DNA of 64,000 nucleotides from Pseudomonadota bacterium. Lineage in GTDB: Bacteria > Pseudomonadota > Alphaproteobacteria > Rhizobiales > Hyphomicrobiaceae. The notes beneath the pieces are model-generated. The model was not told where the DNA came from and did no database searches. It saw only the letters and a program-made list of their open reading frames with translations. The translations under genes and the position numbers were made by a program. Positions 45,520 through 56,562 of this stretch are shown here, in pieces (position 1 is the stretch's first letter; each line of letters opens with the position of its first letter). Location: NCBI GenBank assembly GCA_023412805.1, contig JAEZRM010000145.1:28219-92218 (forward strand), written 5' to 3'.

Positions 45520-48327
45520 TCAATAGCCGGTGTGGACGAAACCTGCCCAGAAATAGGGATGCGCAAAGGGGCGTGCGACCGCGGGGGGCGAGGCCTCTTT
45601 TCTGGTCTCGTCGCCGCGGGGAGGCGAGGCCGCGAGCCACTGAACGGCGGCGCTGTTGCGTCCGCGCTTGAGGCCGTCGGCAGTCATGTCCTCGGCGAGG
45701 GCAGTGGCATGGCGGCGATCGATCCGTCCGAGCCCTGCGGCGTTTTCAACGTAGGCGGCGATCTCGGTATTGGTTGCCTGCCGCAGCCACGCCTGTGCGC
45801 GATGCAGCGCGGCCGCCGGAGGCAGTCGATCGCCGATATGCAACTCGTAGAAGCGCGCCATGAGGAGCGCCGTAGCAGCATCCGAGACGGGCCAGAGCGT
45901 GCCGAGCACGCCGACCGCGCCGAGCGCGAGAAAGGCGCTGGGGAGGCCAACGAACTCGTCGGGATTCCGCGTGATCTCGGAGAGACCGGTCTCGCATGCC
46001 GAAAGCACGACGAGGCGCGGGTTGCGAGACCCCTCGGCTTCGAGAAGACCGCCGACACTCAAGCGCGCTGCACCGTGCATAATGAGCGCGGACTGGCGCA
46101 CGTCAGCCCATGTGAACGTGCCGTGCGAGGCGAAGTGCCAGTGGCTCCGTCCGTTGAGTGCGGCGAGCACCGCATCGAGTGTGGCGGCTTCGCGCACGAG
46201 CAGGGAGCGCGCGGTTTCAGGAAAGTGCGTTGCGACGAAAGCGCCTTCCAGTTCCGAGCCGGGCAAGTCGCCGGTAGGGTTGATCACCGCTACCAGACTC
46301 GCGCTGTCCGACTTTGCCGCGCGATCGCGCACGGCAGCAAGTGCCGCGAGGCTCGGCGTGACGGTGATTTCGAATGTATCGCCGAGGCGCCGCTTGCTGA
46401 CCGGATCCTGCGCGAGGCCGAGCGGCAGGACGCCGAGCCAACCAGAGGGCACCCATACGAGCGGCGCGCCATCTTTCACGCCTTGTGCTTTCAGCGTGTC
46501 GTCGAGCTCACTGCCGAGGAGCCGCCAAAGTGCGGGGCCGAGATCTTCGATGGCCAACATCCATTGCGGCCAGCGTTTCTCCTTCTCCTCGCCCTCGAAG
46601 TAGTTGGCGAAGTAGGCGCCCACCCAGCCACCGCCTGTCGTGCCATCGGGACCTGCAAGAAGTGTGGAGAGGCGTTCGGGCGTGAGTTCGGGTAGATCGA
46701 TAACCGTCGCCTTGGGGGCGGTGGTGCCGCTCACGACGATCAGCCTGCCGCCGAGCGCCGTGACGATCGGAATGGCAACGGCGCCGCCAGCGGCCGCGAT
46801 GCGCCGTGCCTCGGTCAGTGCGACGGTGCTGCGATCATCGCCTGCGCCGCTGGCCGTCACGAACGTGAGTAACTCGCGCCGGAGCGTGGCGATCTGTTCG
46901 ATGGTGGCGGAGCGTGCGGTGCCGACGGCGGTCTCTAAAGCTGCTTGCGCGACGCGGATGGCCGCGCGCAGGGCTTCCAGGCGTGCCCGGCTCTCCGCTG
47001 ACAGCTCGAGTGTTTGCAGCCGGAGCGAGACTGACAACAGGCGCGCGCGGCTTTCATCGGCGAGTGCTATGGCAGTCTCGACGGCGCCGCGCTCAATGGC
47101 CCCGAGGGCCGCCTCCGCGAAAAGCGGCCCGGCATCGGCGATGAGAGATCGTGCTTCGGTCTCGTCGAAGCCCTCACCGAAGAGCATAAGGAACGCTTCG
47201 CGCGCGCTCTGATGCGCGCGTTCGGCGTTGCTCCACTCACCCGCACGGAGCAACACGCTTCCAAGCGCGCGGCCCGTGCGCATGTGGTCGCGGGGAAACG
47301 CATCGCGCGTGAAGACCGTCAGCGCCGCCTCATAGGCCTCGATGGCCAGTTCACGATTGACGCCGGGGAGACCGAGAAGGCGCGTCGAATAAACATTCCC
47401 GAGCGTGTTCTGGGCGCGCGCCCAATCCATGGGATAGCCAGCGCGCGTGAACACCGAAAGCGCCGCATCGAGATGCGCGATCGATTGCTCCTCGTTCTCC
47501 GCGCGCTCGCCCTGAGTGCGCGCGAGATAGGCTGTTGCGAGATTGTAGTGCGCCGACGCCCATTCTCGCGGCGCGCTCTCGCGCGAGAAGACGTCGAGCG
47601 CGTTCTTGATGTGCACTATAGCGCGCTCTTGGTTCTCGCCACGCTCACCACGAACACGATTGCGGTAGCTCGAGCCGAGATTGTTCTGCGCCATGGCCCA
47701 CAGCACGGGGGCGGCTTTGCGCGTAAAGACGGCGAGCGCCGCTTCAGTATGCGTGATGGCAGCTTCGAGATTGTCGGCGGGTGTTCCGCGAATGCGGCTC
47801 TGGTGCACGACTGCGAGGTTGTTCTGAAGACGCGCCCAATGCTCGGGTACACTCTCGCGCGTGAAGACGCGGAGTGCGGATTCGAAATGGGTGATGGCGC
47901 GCTCCTGGTTGTCGGATCGCTCGCCGCGGATGCGCGCCCAATAGGCAATGCCCATGTTGTTCTGCAGCGTGGCCCAGTTCTGCGGATCGCGCTCGAAGGT
48001 CCAGGCCGGCAGCGCCGCCTCGAAATGCGCGATTGCAGCCTCGATGTTTTCGGCCCGAACTCCTGCGGGACGATTGATGTAGGCGCTGGCAATGCCAAAG
48101 CGCAACTCGGCGATCACCGGGGTGCGTTCGGCGGCCAGCGGCCATGGTTCGAGCGTGCGCGCCTCGGCGAGCAGGCGTTCTCCGATAGAGATGCGTTGCT
48201 CAATGTCCTGGTTCTGTTGCCAGGCGGCGAAGTGCTCTGCGAAGTTGGGTGATTGCGATTGCGCGGCGCCCATCGCACCGGCGACGAGCACGAGGATGCC
48301 GAGAAGCCCGATCAATACGCGCTGCAT
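45520..48327 (-). CDS. Exported TPR-CHAT domain protein (caspase-like fold)
   Basis: The 935-aa protein has a signal peptide (residues 1-24), then at least six TPR-like repeats in the N-terminal half. Each carries a consensus like NQERAI-HFE-AL-VFTRE----WA--QNNLG at about 55-residue spacing (kinesin-light-chain-like). A helical coiled region follows (about residues 400-500), then a C-terminal CHAT domain. The candidate catalytic dyad is His735 (HFASHGTF) and Cys778 (VVLSACETG). The start at 48327 has GGAGG 6 bases upstream. CHAT proteases in other systems act in type III-E CRISPR and abortive defence, but an exported form points to an extracytoplasmic role. Substrate unknown. Confidence 0.9.
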   Translation of the reverse strand: MQRVLIGLLGILVLVAGAMGAAQSQSPNFAEHFAAWQQNQDIEQRISIGERLLAEARTLEPWPLAAERTPVIAELRFGIASAYINRPAGVRAENIEAAIAHFEAALPAWTFERDPQNWATLQNNMGIAYWARIRGERSDNQERAITHFESALRVFTRESVPEHWARLQNNLAVVHQSRIRGTPADNLEAAITHTEAALAVFTRKAAPVLWAMAQNNLGSSYRNRVRGERGENQERAIVHIKNALDVFSRESAPREWASAHYNLATAYLARTQGERAENEEQSIAHLDAALSVFTRAGYPMDWARAQNTLGNVYSTRLLGLPGVNRELAIEAYEAALTVFTRDAFPRDHMRTGRALGSVLLRAGEWSNAERAHQSAREAFLMLFGEGFDETEARSLIADAGPLFAEAALGAIERGAVETAIALADESRARLLSVSLRLQTLELSAESRARLEALRAAIRVAQAALETAVGTARSATIEQIATLRRELLTFVTASGAGDDRSTVALTEARRIAAAGGAVAIPIVTALGGRLIVVSGTTAPKATVIDLPELTPERLSTLLAGPDGTTGGGWVGAYFANYFEGEEKEKRWPQWMLAIEDLGPALWRLLGSELDDTLKAQGVKDGAPLVWVPSGWLGVLPLGLAQDPVSKRRLGDTFEITVTPSLAALAAVRDRAAKSDSASLVAVINPTGDLPGSELEGAFVATHFPETARSLLVREAATLDAVLAALNGRSHWHFASHGTFTWADVRQSALIMHGAARLSVGGLLEAEGSRNPRLVVLSACETGLSEITRNPDEFVGLPSAFLALGAVGVLGTLWPVSDAATALLMARFYELHIGDRLPPAAALHRAQAWLRQATNTEIAAYVENAAGLGRIDRRHATALAEDMTADGLKRGRNSAAVQWLAASPPRGDETRKEASPPAVARPFAHPYFWAGFVHTGY

Positions 48328-48458
48328 CGCGAACCTCCGCCGCCGCACCTCACCTGCCCGATATGATTGTGACGGCGTCGTGGCTCGACAATGGCCTGAG
48401 TCCAGGTGGCGTTACATTCCACCGCCGTGCTGCGCGCGGGCCACATGGAGAGGAGCAA

Positions 48459-48734
48459 TTAGCGATCGGAGCGGCTCAGCACTTCCATGAGCTCGGCCAC
48501 CTTCTTCTCCTGCTCGGCCTTGCTGCCGCTGGCAATGGCATGACGGACGCAGTGATCGACATGGTCGCGCAGAACGGATTCCTCGACGCGCCGTAGGGCT
48601 GCTCGGACTGCGGCGATCTGCGTGACGATATCGATGCAGTAGCGGTCTTCCTCGACCATGCGGGCGAGGCCGCGCACCTGCCCCTCGATGCGATTGAGGC
48701 GCTTGAGGCGCGACGATTTTGCGTCATGTTTCAT
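48459..48734 (-). CDS. csoR: CsoR-family copper-sensing repressor
   Basis: The 91-aa protein is a DUF156/CsoR all-helical regulator with the copper ligands in canonical spacing: Cys33 (DRYCIDIV), His58 and Cys62 (LRDHVDHCV). DNA-contacting RLKRLNRIEGQVRGL lies at the N-terminus. It represses until Cu(I) binds. It is divergent from the copper ATPase across a 92-bp gap holding a perfect inverted-repeat operator, so it probably controls both genes. Confidence 0.92.
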   Translation of the reverse strand: MKHDAKSSRLKRLNRIEGQVRGLARMVEEDRYCIDIVTQIAAVRAALRRVEESVLRDHVDHCVRHAIASGSKAEQEKKVAELMEVLSRSDR

Positions 48735-48743
48735 GGCTTGACT

Positions 48744-48791
48744 GATACCCTATGGGGGTATATGTGTCAAGTAATACCCCCATAGGGTATC
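48744..48791. promoter_or_regulatory. CsoR operator (perfect 18-bp inverted repeat)
   Basis: GATACCCTATGGGGGTAT (48744-48761) and its exact reverse complement ATACCCCCATAGGGTATC (48774-48791) flank 12 bases. Each half is itself of the TACCC...GGGTA type bound by CsoR proteins. It fills the gap between csoR and the copper ATPase and overlaps where both promoters must lie. Confidence 0.9.
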
Positions 48792-48826
48792 CTGGAATTC
48801 GAGCCGGATAGGCGCGGAAGGTCATC

Positions 48827-51190
<2,364 letters not shown>

Positions 51191-51196
51191 CGCGCG

Positions 51197-51679
51197 CTAC
51201 AGAGCGATTGCGGCGGCGAACAGGGCAGCTGCCAGGAGCGCCGCAATCGTACGCACGTGGTTCCACCACGTCCACGCTTGCAGGTAGTGTGTCCATGTAG
51301 GGCTGAGAGCGGCATCCGCCAGCGTGGTTATGGCGAGCTTTTCGTTGAGCGGTACATTGCGGACGATCGTGACGCCGAGTGTACCGAAAAGATAGAGAGC
51401 GGCCGCAATACGGCTGAGCACGGCGCCGGGAGCGTTCCATACGTTCGGTGTCGCTACCGCGACGATCAGTGCGATGACCCCTGTACCGAAGAAGACCGTG
51501 AAGAAGAGCGGGTTCAGCACCGTCACATTGATGCGCTGCATGACTTCGGCGCCGGCGGTGGCGGGAGCCTGCGCCAAGGCCTTCATGACGAAGTTCGAAA
51601 ACGCGAAGAAGATCCCGCCGACGAGACCGGTGCCGGTCGTTGCCGTGACCAGGAGCAGAATTTCGAGCCAGTCCGGCAT
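51197..51679 (-). CDS. DUF1772 (anthrone oxygenase-like) membrane protein
   Basis: The 160-aa protein has four hydrophobic helices (about residues 5-27, 50-75, 83-102 and 133-158). The DUF1772 marks are GGIFFAFSNFVMKAL, MQRINVTVLNPLFF and RNVPLNEKL. Some members act as anthrone oxygenases, but most are undefined. The ATG at 51679 was preferred to an upstream one for the usual family start. It is convergent with the copper ATPase, 6 bp away, and downstream of an SDR gene by 37 bp. Confidence 0.88.
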   Translation of the reverse strand: MPDWLEILLLVTATTGTGLVGGIFFAFSNFVMKALAQAPATAGAEVMQRINVTVLNPLFFTVFFGTGVIALIVAVATPNVWNAPGAVLSRIAAALYLFGTLGVTIVRNVPLNEKLAITTLADAALSPTWTHYLQAWTWWNHVRTIAALLAAALFAAAIAL

Positions 51680-51716
51680 TTGTTGTTCCTTCGAGTGATG
51701 CGTACTGCTGGCGAGA

Positions 51717-52472
51717 CTAATGTATGTGACTGCCGCCATTCACATCGATGACCGCGCCGGTAACATAGGCGGAGAGCGACGAGGCCAGGAACAGGCATAC
51801 GCCGGCAATATCCTGCGGCTGGCCCGCGCGTCCCAGCGGTACGGAGGCGATGATCTGTTTCTGTGCCTCCTTGCTAAGCTTTCCGCCATGGATGTCGGTC
51901 TCCACGAACGAGGGGCAAATGACATTCGCCCGCACGCCCCTTGGACCAAGCTCACGCGCCAGTACCCTGGTCAGGCTCATTACGCCGCCCTTCGCCGCGG
52001 CGTAATGCGCACCTCCGAAGAGACCGCCACCGCGCTGGGCGGCGACCGACGCGATGTTGATGATCGAGCCGGTACGGGTCGCAATCATGGATCGTGCAGC
52101 AGCCTGGCAGACGTGGAACGTGCCGCGCAGGTTCACGTCCATCATCGCGTCGTAGCGGTCCGATGCGATATCGACGAACGATGCGGGCTCGGCAATGCCC
52201 GCGGCATTCACAACCGCGGCAATGGGACCGAGCGCGCGCTCGGCTGCCGCCACGACATCGAAGCATTGCTGGCGGTTTGTGACATCGCAGGCATAGCCTT
52301 TGTGGCCGCTGCCAGGGAGCGAAGCTGCGGCGGCTTCCGCGCCCGCGGCATCGATATCGAGGACGGCGACGCGCGCGCCGTGCTCGGCAAATGCAATGGC
52401 CGTTGCGCGGCCGATGCTGCGGGCGCCCGCGCCGCCAGTCACCACACAGACCTGGTCTTGAAGCAGTTTCAT
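51717..52472 (-). CDS. SDR family oxidoreductase
   Basis: The 251-aa protein is a classical SDR with VVTGGAGARSIGRATAIAFAE as its cofactor loop (two residues longer than usual), NAAG, the catalytic INIASVAAQ serine, YAAAKGGV (YxxxK) and the C-terminal YVTGAVIDVNGGSHIH. The ATG at 52472 has GGGAGGG upstream. It may be in an operon with DUF1772 downstream. Substrate unknown. Confidence 0.9.
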   Translation of the reverse strand: MKLLQDQVCVVTGGAGARSIGRATAIAFAEHGARVAVLDIDAAGAEAAAASLPGSGHKGYACDVTNRQQCFDVVAAAERALGPIAAVVNAAGIAEPASFVDIASDRYDAMMDVNLRGTFHVCQAAARSMIATRTGSIINIASVAAQRGGGLFGGAHYAAAKGGVMSLTRVLARELGPRGVRANVICPSFVETDIHGGKLSKEAQKQIIASVPLGRAGQPQDIAGVCLFLASSLSAYVTGAVIDVNGGSHIH

Positions 52473-52682
52473 GCGATCCCTCCCAAGGGTGACGAAGTTA
52501 GAGCGTGAGCACGGCCTTGACCTGGTCGTCGTAGGCATGAAGCGCCTTTCGGCCTTTAGAGGCAGCGTGCGTTGGCTCCGGTGGCCCGGTCAAGTGGCTC
52601 CTGGCTGCCGCCCGGCTTGGCATGGCGCCATATCCTTCCTATGCTTTTCGGACCCATTTATTTCCCGATAGCGAGGATCTCC

Positions 52683-53408
52683 ATGCCGACTTCTGCCAGC
52701 TCCCCCATGCGCCTGCGCCGCGAGCTTGCCGCCGCCTTCCGCCTTGCAGAAAAGTTCGGCTACTCGGAAGGCATCTGCAATCACTTCTCGGTCGTGGTGC
52801 CGGGCCGGGAGGAGCGCTATCTGATCAATCCCTATGGCCTGCACTGGTCGGAGATGCGCCCGGAGCACCTGCTGCTCATCGATGGCGACGGCCAGGTCGT
52901 CGAGGGTGATGGCGAGGTCGAGGCCACCGCTCGGCACATCCACGTGCAAGGTCATCGCGCCAATCCGCGCCACCAGTGCATTCTGCATGTGCACATGCCG
53001 TGGGCGACATCGCTCACGATGGTCCAGAATGGCCGGCTCGAAATGGCGCACCAGACGGCGGCACGCTACTACGGGCGTGTCGCCTACCAGTCGTTTGGCG
53101 GCATCGCGCTCGATGCGGAAGAAGGAAAGCGCATTGCCGAGGCGCAAAGGACGAATCCCGCGGCGGATGTCTTCTTCCTTGCTCACCACGGCATATCGAT
53201 CGGGGGGCCGTCGATCGCCTTTGCTTTCGATGATCTCTACTATCTGGAGCGGGCGGCGAAGCAGCAGGTGTTGGCAATGTCCACCGGCCTGCCATTGCAG
53301 GTCATGACCGACGAGCAGTCCAGGGACACCGCGCGCCAGTACATGCAGGCCATCGACTTCCAGGCGCAGAAGCACTTCGACGCGCTCATGCGGATCAACG
53401 GATTGTGA
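52683..53408 (+). CDS. Class II aldolase/adducin family protein
   Basis: The 241-aa protein has the class II aldolase layout: an N-terminal GYSEGICNHFSVVVPG (the N-H-S motif), YLINPYGLHWSEM, zinc ligands HVHMPWATS and HH in FFLAHHGISIGG, and an intervening catalytic Glu/Asp region. Members include fuculose aldolases, decarboxylases and adducin-like proteins. GAGGAT precedes the ATG. It is divergent from the SDR at 51717 across 210 bp. The reaction is not predictable. Confidence 0.88.
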   Translation: MPTSASSPMRLRRELAAAFRLAEKFGYSEGICNHFSVVVPGREERYLINPYGLHWSEMRPEHLLLIDGDGQVVEGDGEVEATARHIHVQGHRANPRHQCILHVHMPWATSLTMVQNGRLEMAHQTAARYYGRVAYQSFGGIALDAEEGKRIAEAQRTNPAADVFFLAHHGISIGGPSIAFAFDDLYYLERAAKQQVLAMSTGLPLQVMTDEQSRDTARQYMQAIDFQAQKHFDALMRINGL

Positions 53409-53512
53409 CCCGCGCCGAGGCAAGACCGGCTCCAGCGGCAGACTGATACGCGTTACCTTGCGCGCTGCTTCAAGCCATACGCGCCAAAAACAATACCAGG
53501 GAGGAGTTCATC

Positions 53513-54535
53513 ATGGTCCACTCGCCATTCCCGACCACGATAGCCGGCAGCCTGCCGAAGCCTGCCTGGCTCGCGGAACCCGAAAAGCTATGGGGCGCAT
53601 GGCGGCATGAGGGCGATGACCTGCGCCGTGCGCAGGAGGATGCCGCGCTCGTGTGGCTCAAGCTGCAGGAGGATGCGGGCATCGACATCGTCTCCGACGG
53701 TGAGCAGTTCCGCATTCATTTCGTGCATGGTTTTCTCGAGCACGTCGGCGGGATCGACTGGCAGAAAAAGACGCAGATGGGCATTCGCGACAATCGCTAC
53801 GTCGTCGAGGTGCCGACCGTCACCGGACCGATCACGCGCAAGAGGGCGGTGCACAGCGAGGATGTGCGCTTCGTGCGCGCCAATACGAAGCGACAGATGA
53901 AGTTTACGCTGCCGGGCCCGATGACCATCTGCGATACGATTGCGGATGCTCATTATGGTCGCCGCGCCGACATGGCCATGGCCTTCGCCAAGGTGCTCAA
54001 TGCCGAGGCACGCGAGCTCGAAGCGCTCGGCGCGGACGTCATCCAGTTCGACGAGCCGGCTTTCAATGTGTTCATGCGCGATGTGAAGGAGTGGGGCATA
54101 TCCGCGCTCGAAGCTGCGGCCGAAGGGCTGAAATGCACGACTGCGGTCCATATCTGTTACGGCTATGGCATCGAGGCCAATCTCAAGTGGAAGGAGACCC
54201 TCGGTGGCGAGTGGCGTCAGTACGAGGAGATTTTCCCCGCGCTGAACCGTTCGAGGATCCAGCAGGTCTCGCTCGAATGTGCGGGCTCGCGCGTGCCGAT
54301 TTCGCTGATCTCGCATCTCGCGGACAAGACCATCCTTGTGGGTGCCATCGATGTCGCGACGAGCCAGGTCGAGACGCCCGAGCAGGTCGCGGGCACGCTC
54401 CGGGAAGCGCTGAAGCACGCCGATGCCGAGCGTATCCAGGGCTGCACGAACTGCGGCATGGCCCCTTTGCCGCGCGCTGTCGCCGCAGGCAAGCTGCGGG
54501 CACTCGGCGCGGGCGCCAGACTTCTGAGGGCGTGA
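53513..54535 (+). CDS. Core-MetE type cobalamin-independent methionine synthase family protein
   Basis: The 340-aa protein corresponds to the C-terminal catalytic domain of MetE without the N-terminal half. Start PFPTTIAGSLPKP is typical. Zinc ligands are His213 and Cys215 (AVHICYGYG), Glu255 (SLECAGS) and Cys314 (CTNCGMAPLPR), with DEPAF at residues 180-184 for homocysteine. Core-MetE proteins may take methyl groups from donors other than methyl-THF, so donor is open. It has its own GGAGG site and stands between the class II aldolase and ada. Confidence 0.88.
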   Translation: MVHSPFPTTIAGSLPKPAWLAEPEKLWGAWRHEGDDLRRAQEDAALVWLKLQEDAGIDIVSDGEQFRIHFVHGFLEHVGGIDWQKKTQMGIRDNRYVVEVPTVTGPITRKRAVHSEDVRFVRANTKRQMKFTLPGPMTICDTIADAHYGRRADMAMAFAKVLNAEARELEALGADVIQFDEPAFNVFMRDVKEWGISALEAAAEGLKCTTAVHICYGYGIEANLKWKETLGGEWRQYEEIFPALNRSRIQQVSLECAGSRVPISLISHLADKTILVGAIDVATSQVETPEQVAGTLREALKHADAERIQGCTNCGMAPLPRAVAAGKLRALGAGARLLRA

Positions 54536-54670
54536 GCGCGGGCGCCCCATTGGCGGCGGACTGTTTGTCGGCTGTTCAATTTGGATCTGAATTTGAAAGC
54601 AAGGATCGGAGTGCGATCGGCAAAGCGGGCGCCTATCTTCCAATCCTGGAAGTGAGATAGGACGCGACCA

Positions 54671-55756
54671 ATGACACGCACCATCGACAAATCGACGAGC
54701 CGTCGCTCTGCCGAGCTGGCTCAGGACCGGTGTTATGAGGCGGTCATCGCACGGGACAAAACCCTGGACGGCACGTTCGTCTATTCGGTCGCGACGACCG
54801 GCATCTACTGCCGACCTTCCTGTCCGTCACGCCACGCGCGCCGCGAGAATATGGCATTCCATGCCTCAGGCGAGGCGGCACGCGCAGCCGGCTTTCGTCC
54901 ATGCAAACGCTGCAAGCCCGATGCGGCATCAAAGGATGTCGAGCACGCACGCATGGTCGCGGAGGCGTGCCGCTTGATCGAAGCTGCGGAGGAACCGCCG
55001 ACACTCGATGCGTTGGCTGATGCCGTCGGGCTCAGCTCCTACTACTTCCATCGCATCTTCAAGAGCACGACGGGCGTAACGCCCAAGGCGTATGCCACGG
55101 CACATCGCCAGAAGCGCGTGCGCGACAATCTGAAAAGGAGCACGAGCGTGACCGAAGCCATTCACGAAGCCGGCTTTAATTCGAGCGGCCGCTTCTATGC
55201 CAATGCCGACGAAGTGCTCGGCATGACACCGACGACCTTCCGTGCCGGCGGCAAGAATATGCAGCTCCGCTTCGCCATCGGGAAATGCTCTCTCGGCGCG
55301 ATCCTGGTTGCGGCGAGCGACAAGGGCATTGCCGCCATCCTGCTGGGTGATGATCCGGATGCGCTCGTGCGCGATCTCGAAGAACGCTTTCCCAAGTCCG
55401 AGCTGATCGGCGGCGACCAGAAATTCGAGGATGTGGTGGCGAGGACGATCGCACTCATCGAGGCGCCGGGCAGCGCTTTCGATCTGCCTCTCGACGTGCG
55501 CGGCACGGCCTTCCAGCACCGCGTGTGGCAGGCCTTGCGTGAGATCCCAGTTGGTTCGACGCTGAGCTACAGCGAGCTCGCCGAGCGCATCGGCTTGCCG
55601 AAGGCTGTGCGGGCTGTCGCTGCGGCGTGCGCGGCGAATCGCATTGCCGTTGCGATCCCTTGCCACCGCGTCGTCCGCAATGATGGTGGCCTCTCAGGTT
55701 ATCGCTGGGGTGTCGAGCGCAAGCGCAAGCTGCTGGCGCGGGAGCAGCGCTCGTGA
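54671..55756 (+). CDS. ada: Bifunctional Ada regulator / O6-methylguanine-DNA methyltransferase
   Basis: The 361-aa protein repairs alkylated DNA and activates the adaptive response. The N-terminal Ada zinc domain has Cys47, Cys51, Cys78 and Cys81 at exactly the family spacing. An AraC-type HTH follows (about residues 95-185, LADAVGLSSYYFHRIFKSTTG), then the methyltransferase domain with acceptor Cys331 in PCHRVV. Its last bases overlap the GTG start of the 2OG-oxygenase gene (GTGA), which suggests one alkylation-response operon. Confidence 0.96.
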   Translation: MTRTIDKSTSRRSAELAQDRCYEAVIARDKTLDGTFVYSVATTGIYCRPSCPSRHARRENMAFHASGEAARAAGFRPCKRCKPDAASKDVEHARMVAEACRLIEAAEEPPTLDALADAVGLSSYYFHRIFKSTTGVTPKAYATAHRQKRVRDNLKRSTSVTEAIHEAGFNSSGRFYANADEVLGMTPTTFRAGGKNMQLRFAIGKCSLGAILVAASDKGIAAILLGDDPDALVRDLEERFPKSELIGGDQKFEDVVARTIALIEAPGSAFDLPLDVRGTAFQHRVWQALREIPVGSTLSYSELAERIGLPKAVRAVAAACAANRIAVAIPCHRVVRNDGGLSGYRWGVERKRKLLAREQRS

Positions 55757-56487
55757 GCAAAGTTCTGACACGCGGGAAAGCTACGCGCCCCTCAGCAGCG
55801 CACGCGATAGATTGGGATGCGGTAGGAAAGAGCCTCGATGCACGCGGTTTTGCTGTGCTTCCTCAATTACTCGCGCGCGCGGAATGCCAAACCGTGGCGG
55901 AGATGTATCCCGATGACCGCCACTTTCGCAGTCACATTCATATGGCGCGGCATGGCTTCGGGCGCGGCGAATACAAGTATTTCAGCTATCCGCTGCCCGA
56001 GCCGATCGCACGCTTGCGCACGACGCTTTACGCGCCGTTGGCAGCGATCGCCAACCGTTGGCAGGCGGCCATGGGCATGGATGAGCGTTTTCCGAGCGAA
56101 CACGCCGAGTTCCTGAAGCGCTGTCATGATGCCGGCCAGCCGCGGCCGACACCACTGCTCCTGCAGTACGTAGCGGGCGACTACAACTGTCTGCATCAGG
56201 ATCTCTACGGCGCACACGTCTTCCCACTGCAGGTCGCGATCCTACTGTCCGCGCCCGGGAGCGACTTCACTGGTGGCGCGTTCGTGATCACCGAGCAGCG
56301 CCCGCGCATGCAGTCACGCGCCTCCGTCGCGCCGCTGGGGCAAGGGGACGCCGTCGTGTTTGCTGTCCATCACCGACCAGTGGCCGGGACGCGTGGGACC
56401 TACCGGGTAAACCTCCGCCATGGTGTGAGCGAGGTGCTGAGCGGCCGCCGGCATACGCTCGGCATCATCTTCCATGATGCGGCATAA
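55753..56487 (+). CDS. 2OG-Fe(II) oxygenase (DUF2086/PF09859-like) next to ada
   Basis: The 244-aa protein starts with a GTG overlapping the ada stop. The iron site is His-x-Asp in YNCLHQDLYG and a later His in VFAVHHRPV, with Arg in YRVNLRHGVS for 2-oxoglutarate. The fold matches the PF09859 2OG oxygenases that commonly follow ada, not AlkB by sequence. A role in alkylation repair is inference from position. Confidence 0.88.
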   Translation: MSKVLTRGKATRPSAAHAIDWDAVGKSLDARGFAVLPQLLARAECQTVAEMYPDDRHFRSHIHMARHGFGRGEYKYFSYPLPEPIARLRTTLYAPLAAIANRWQAAMGMDERFPSEHAEFLKRCHDAGQPRPTPLLLQYVAGDYNCLHQDLYGAHVFPLQVAILLSAPGSDFTGGAFVITEQRPRMQSRASVAPLGQGDAVVFAVHHRPVAGTRGTYRVNLRHGVSEVLSGRRHTLGIIFHDAA

Positions 56488-56562
56488 GGTAGAAGGCGCT
56501 CTGCCCCAAAAACGCTGCAATTCAGGCAGACCCGGCGTGTGTGGTTATTGCCGGGGGTGTCC

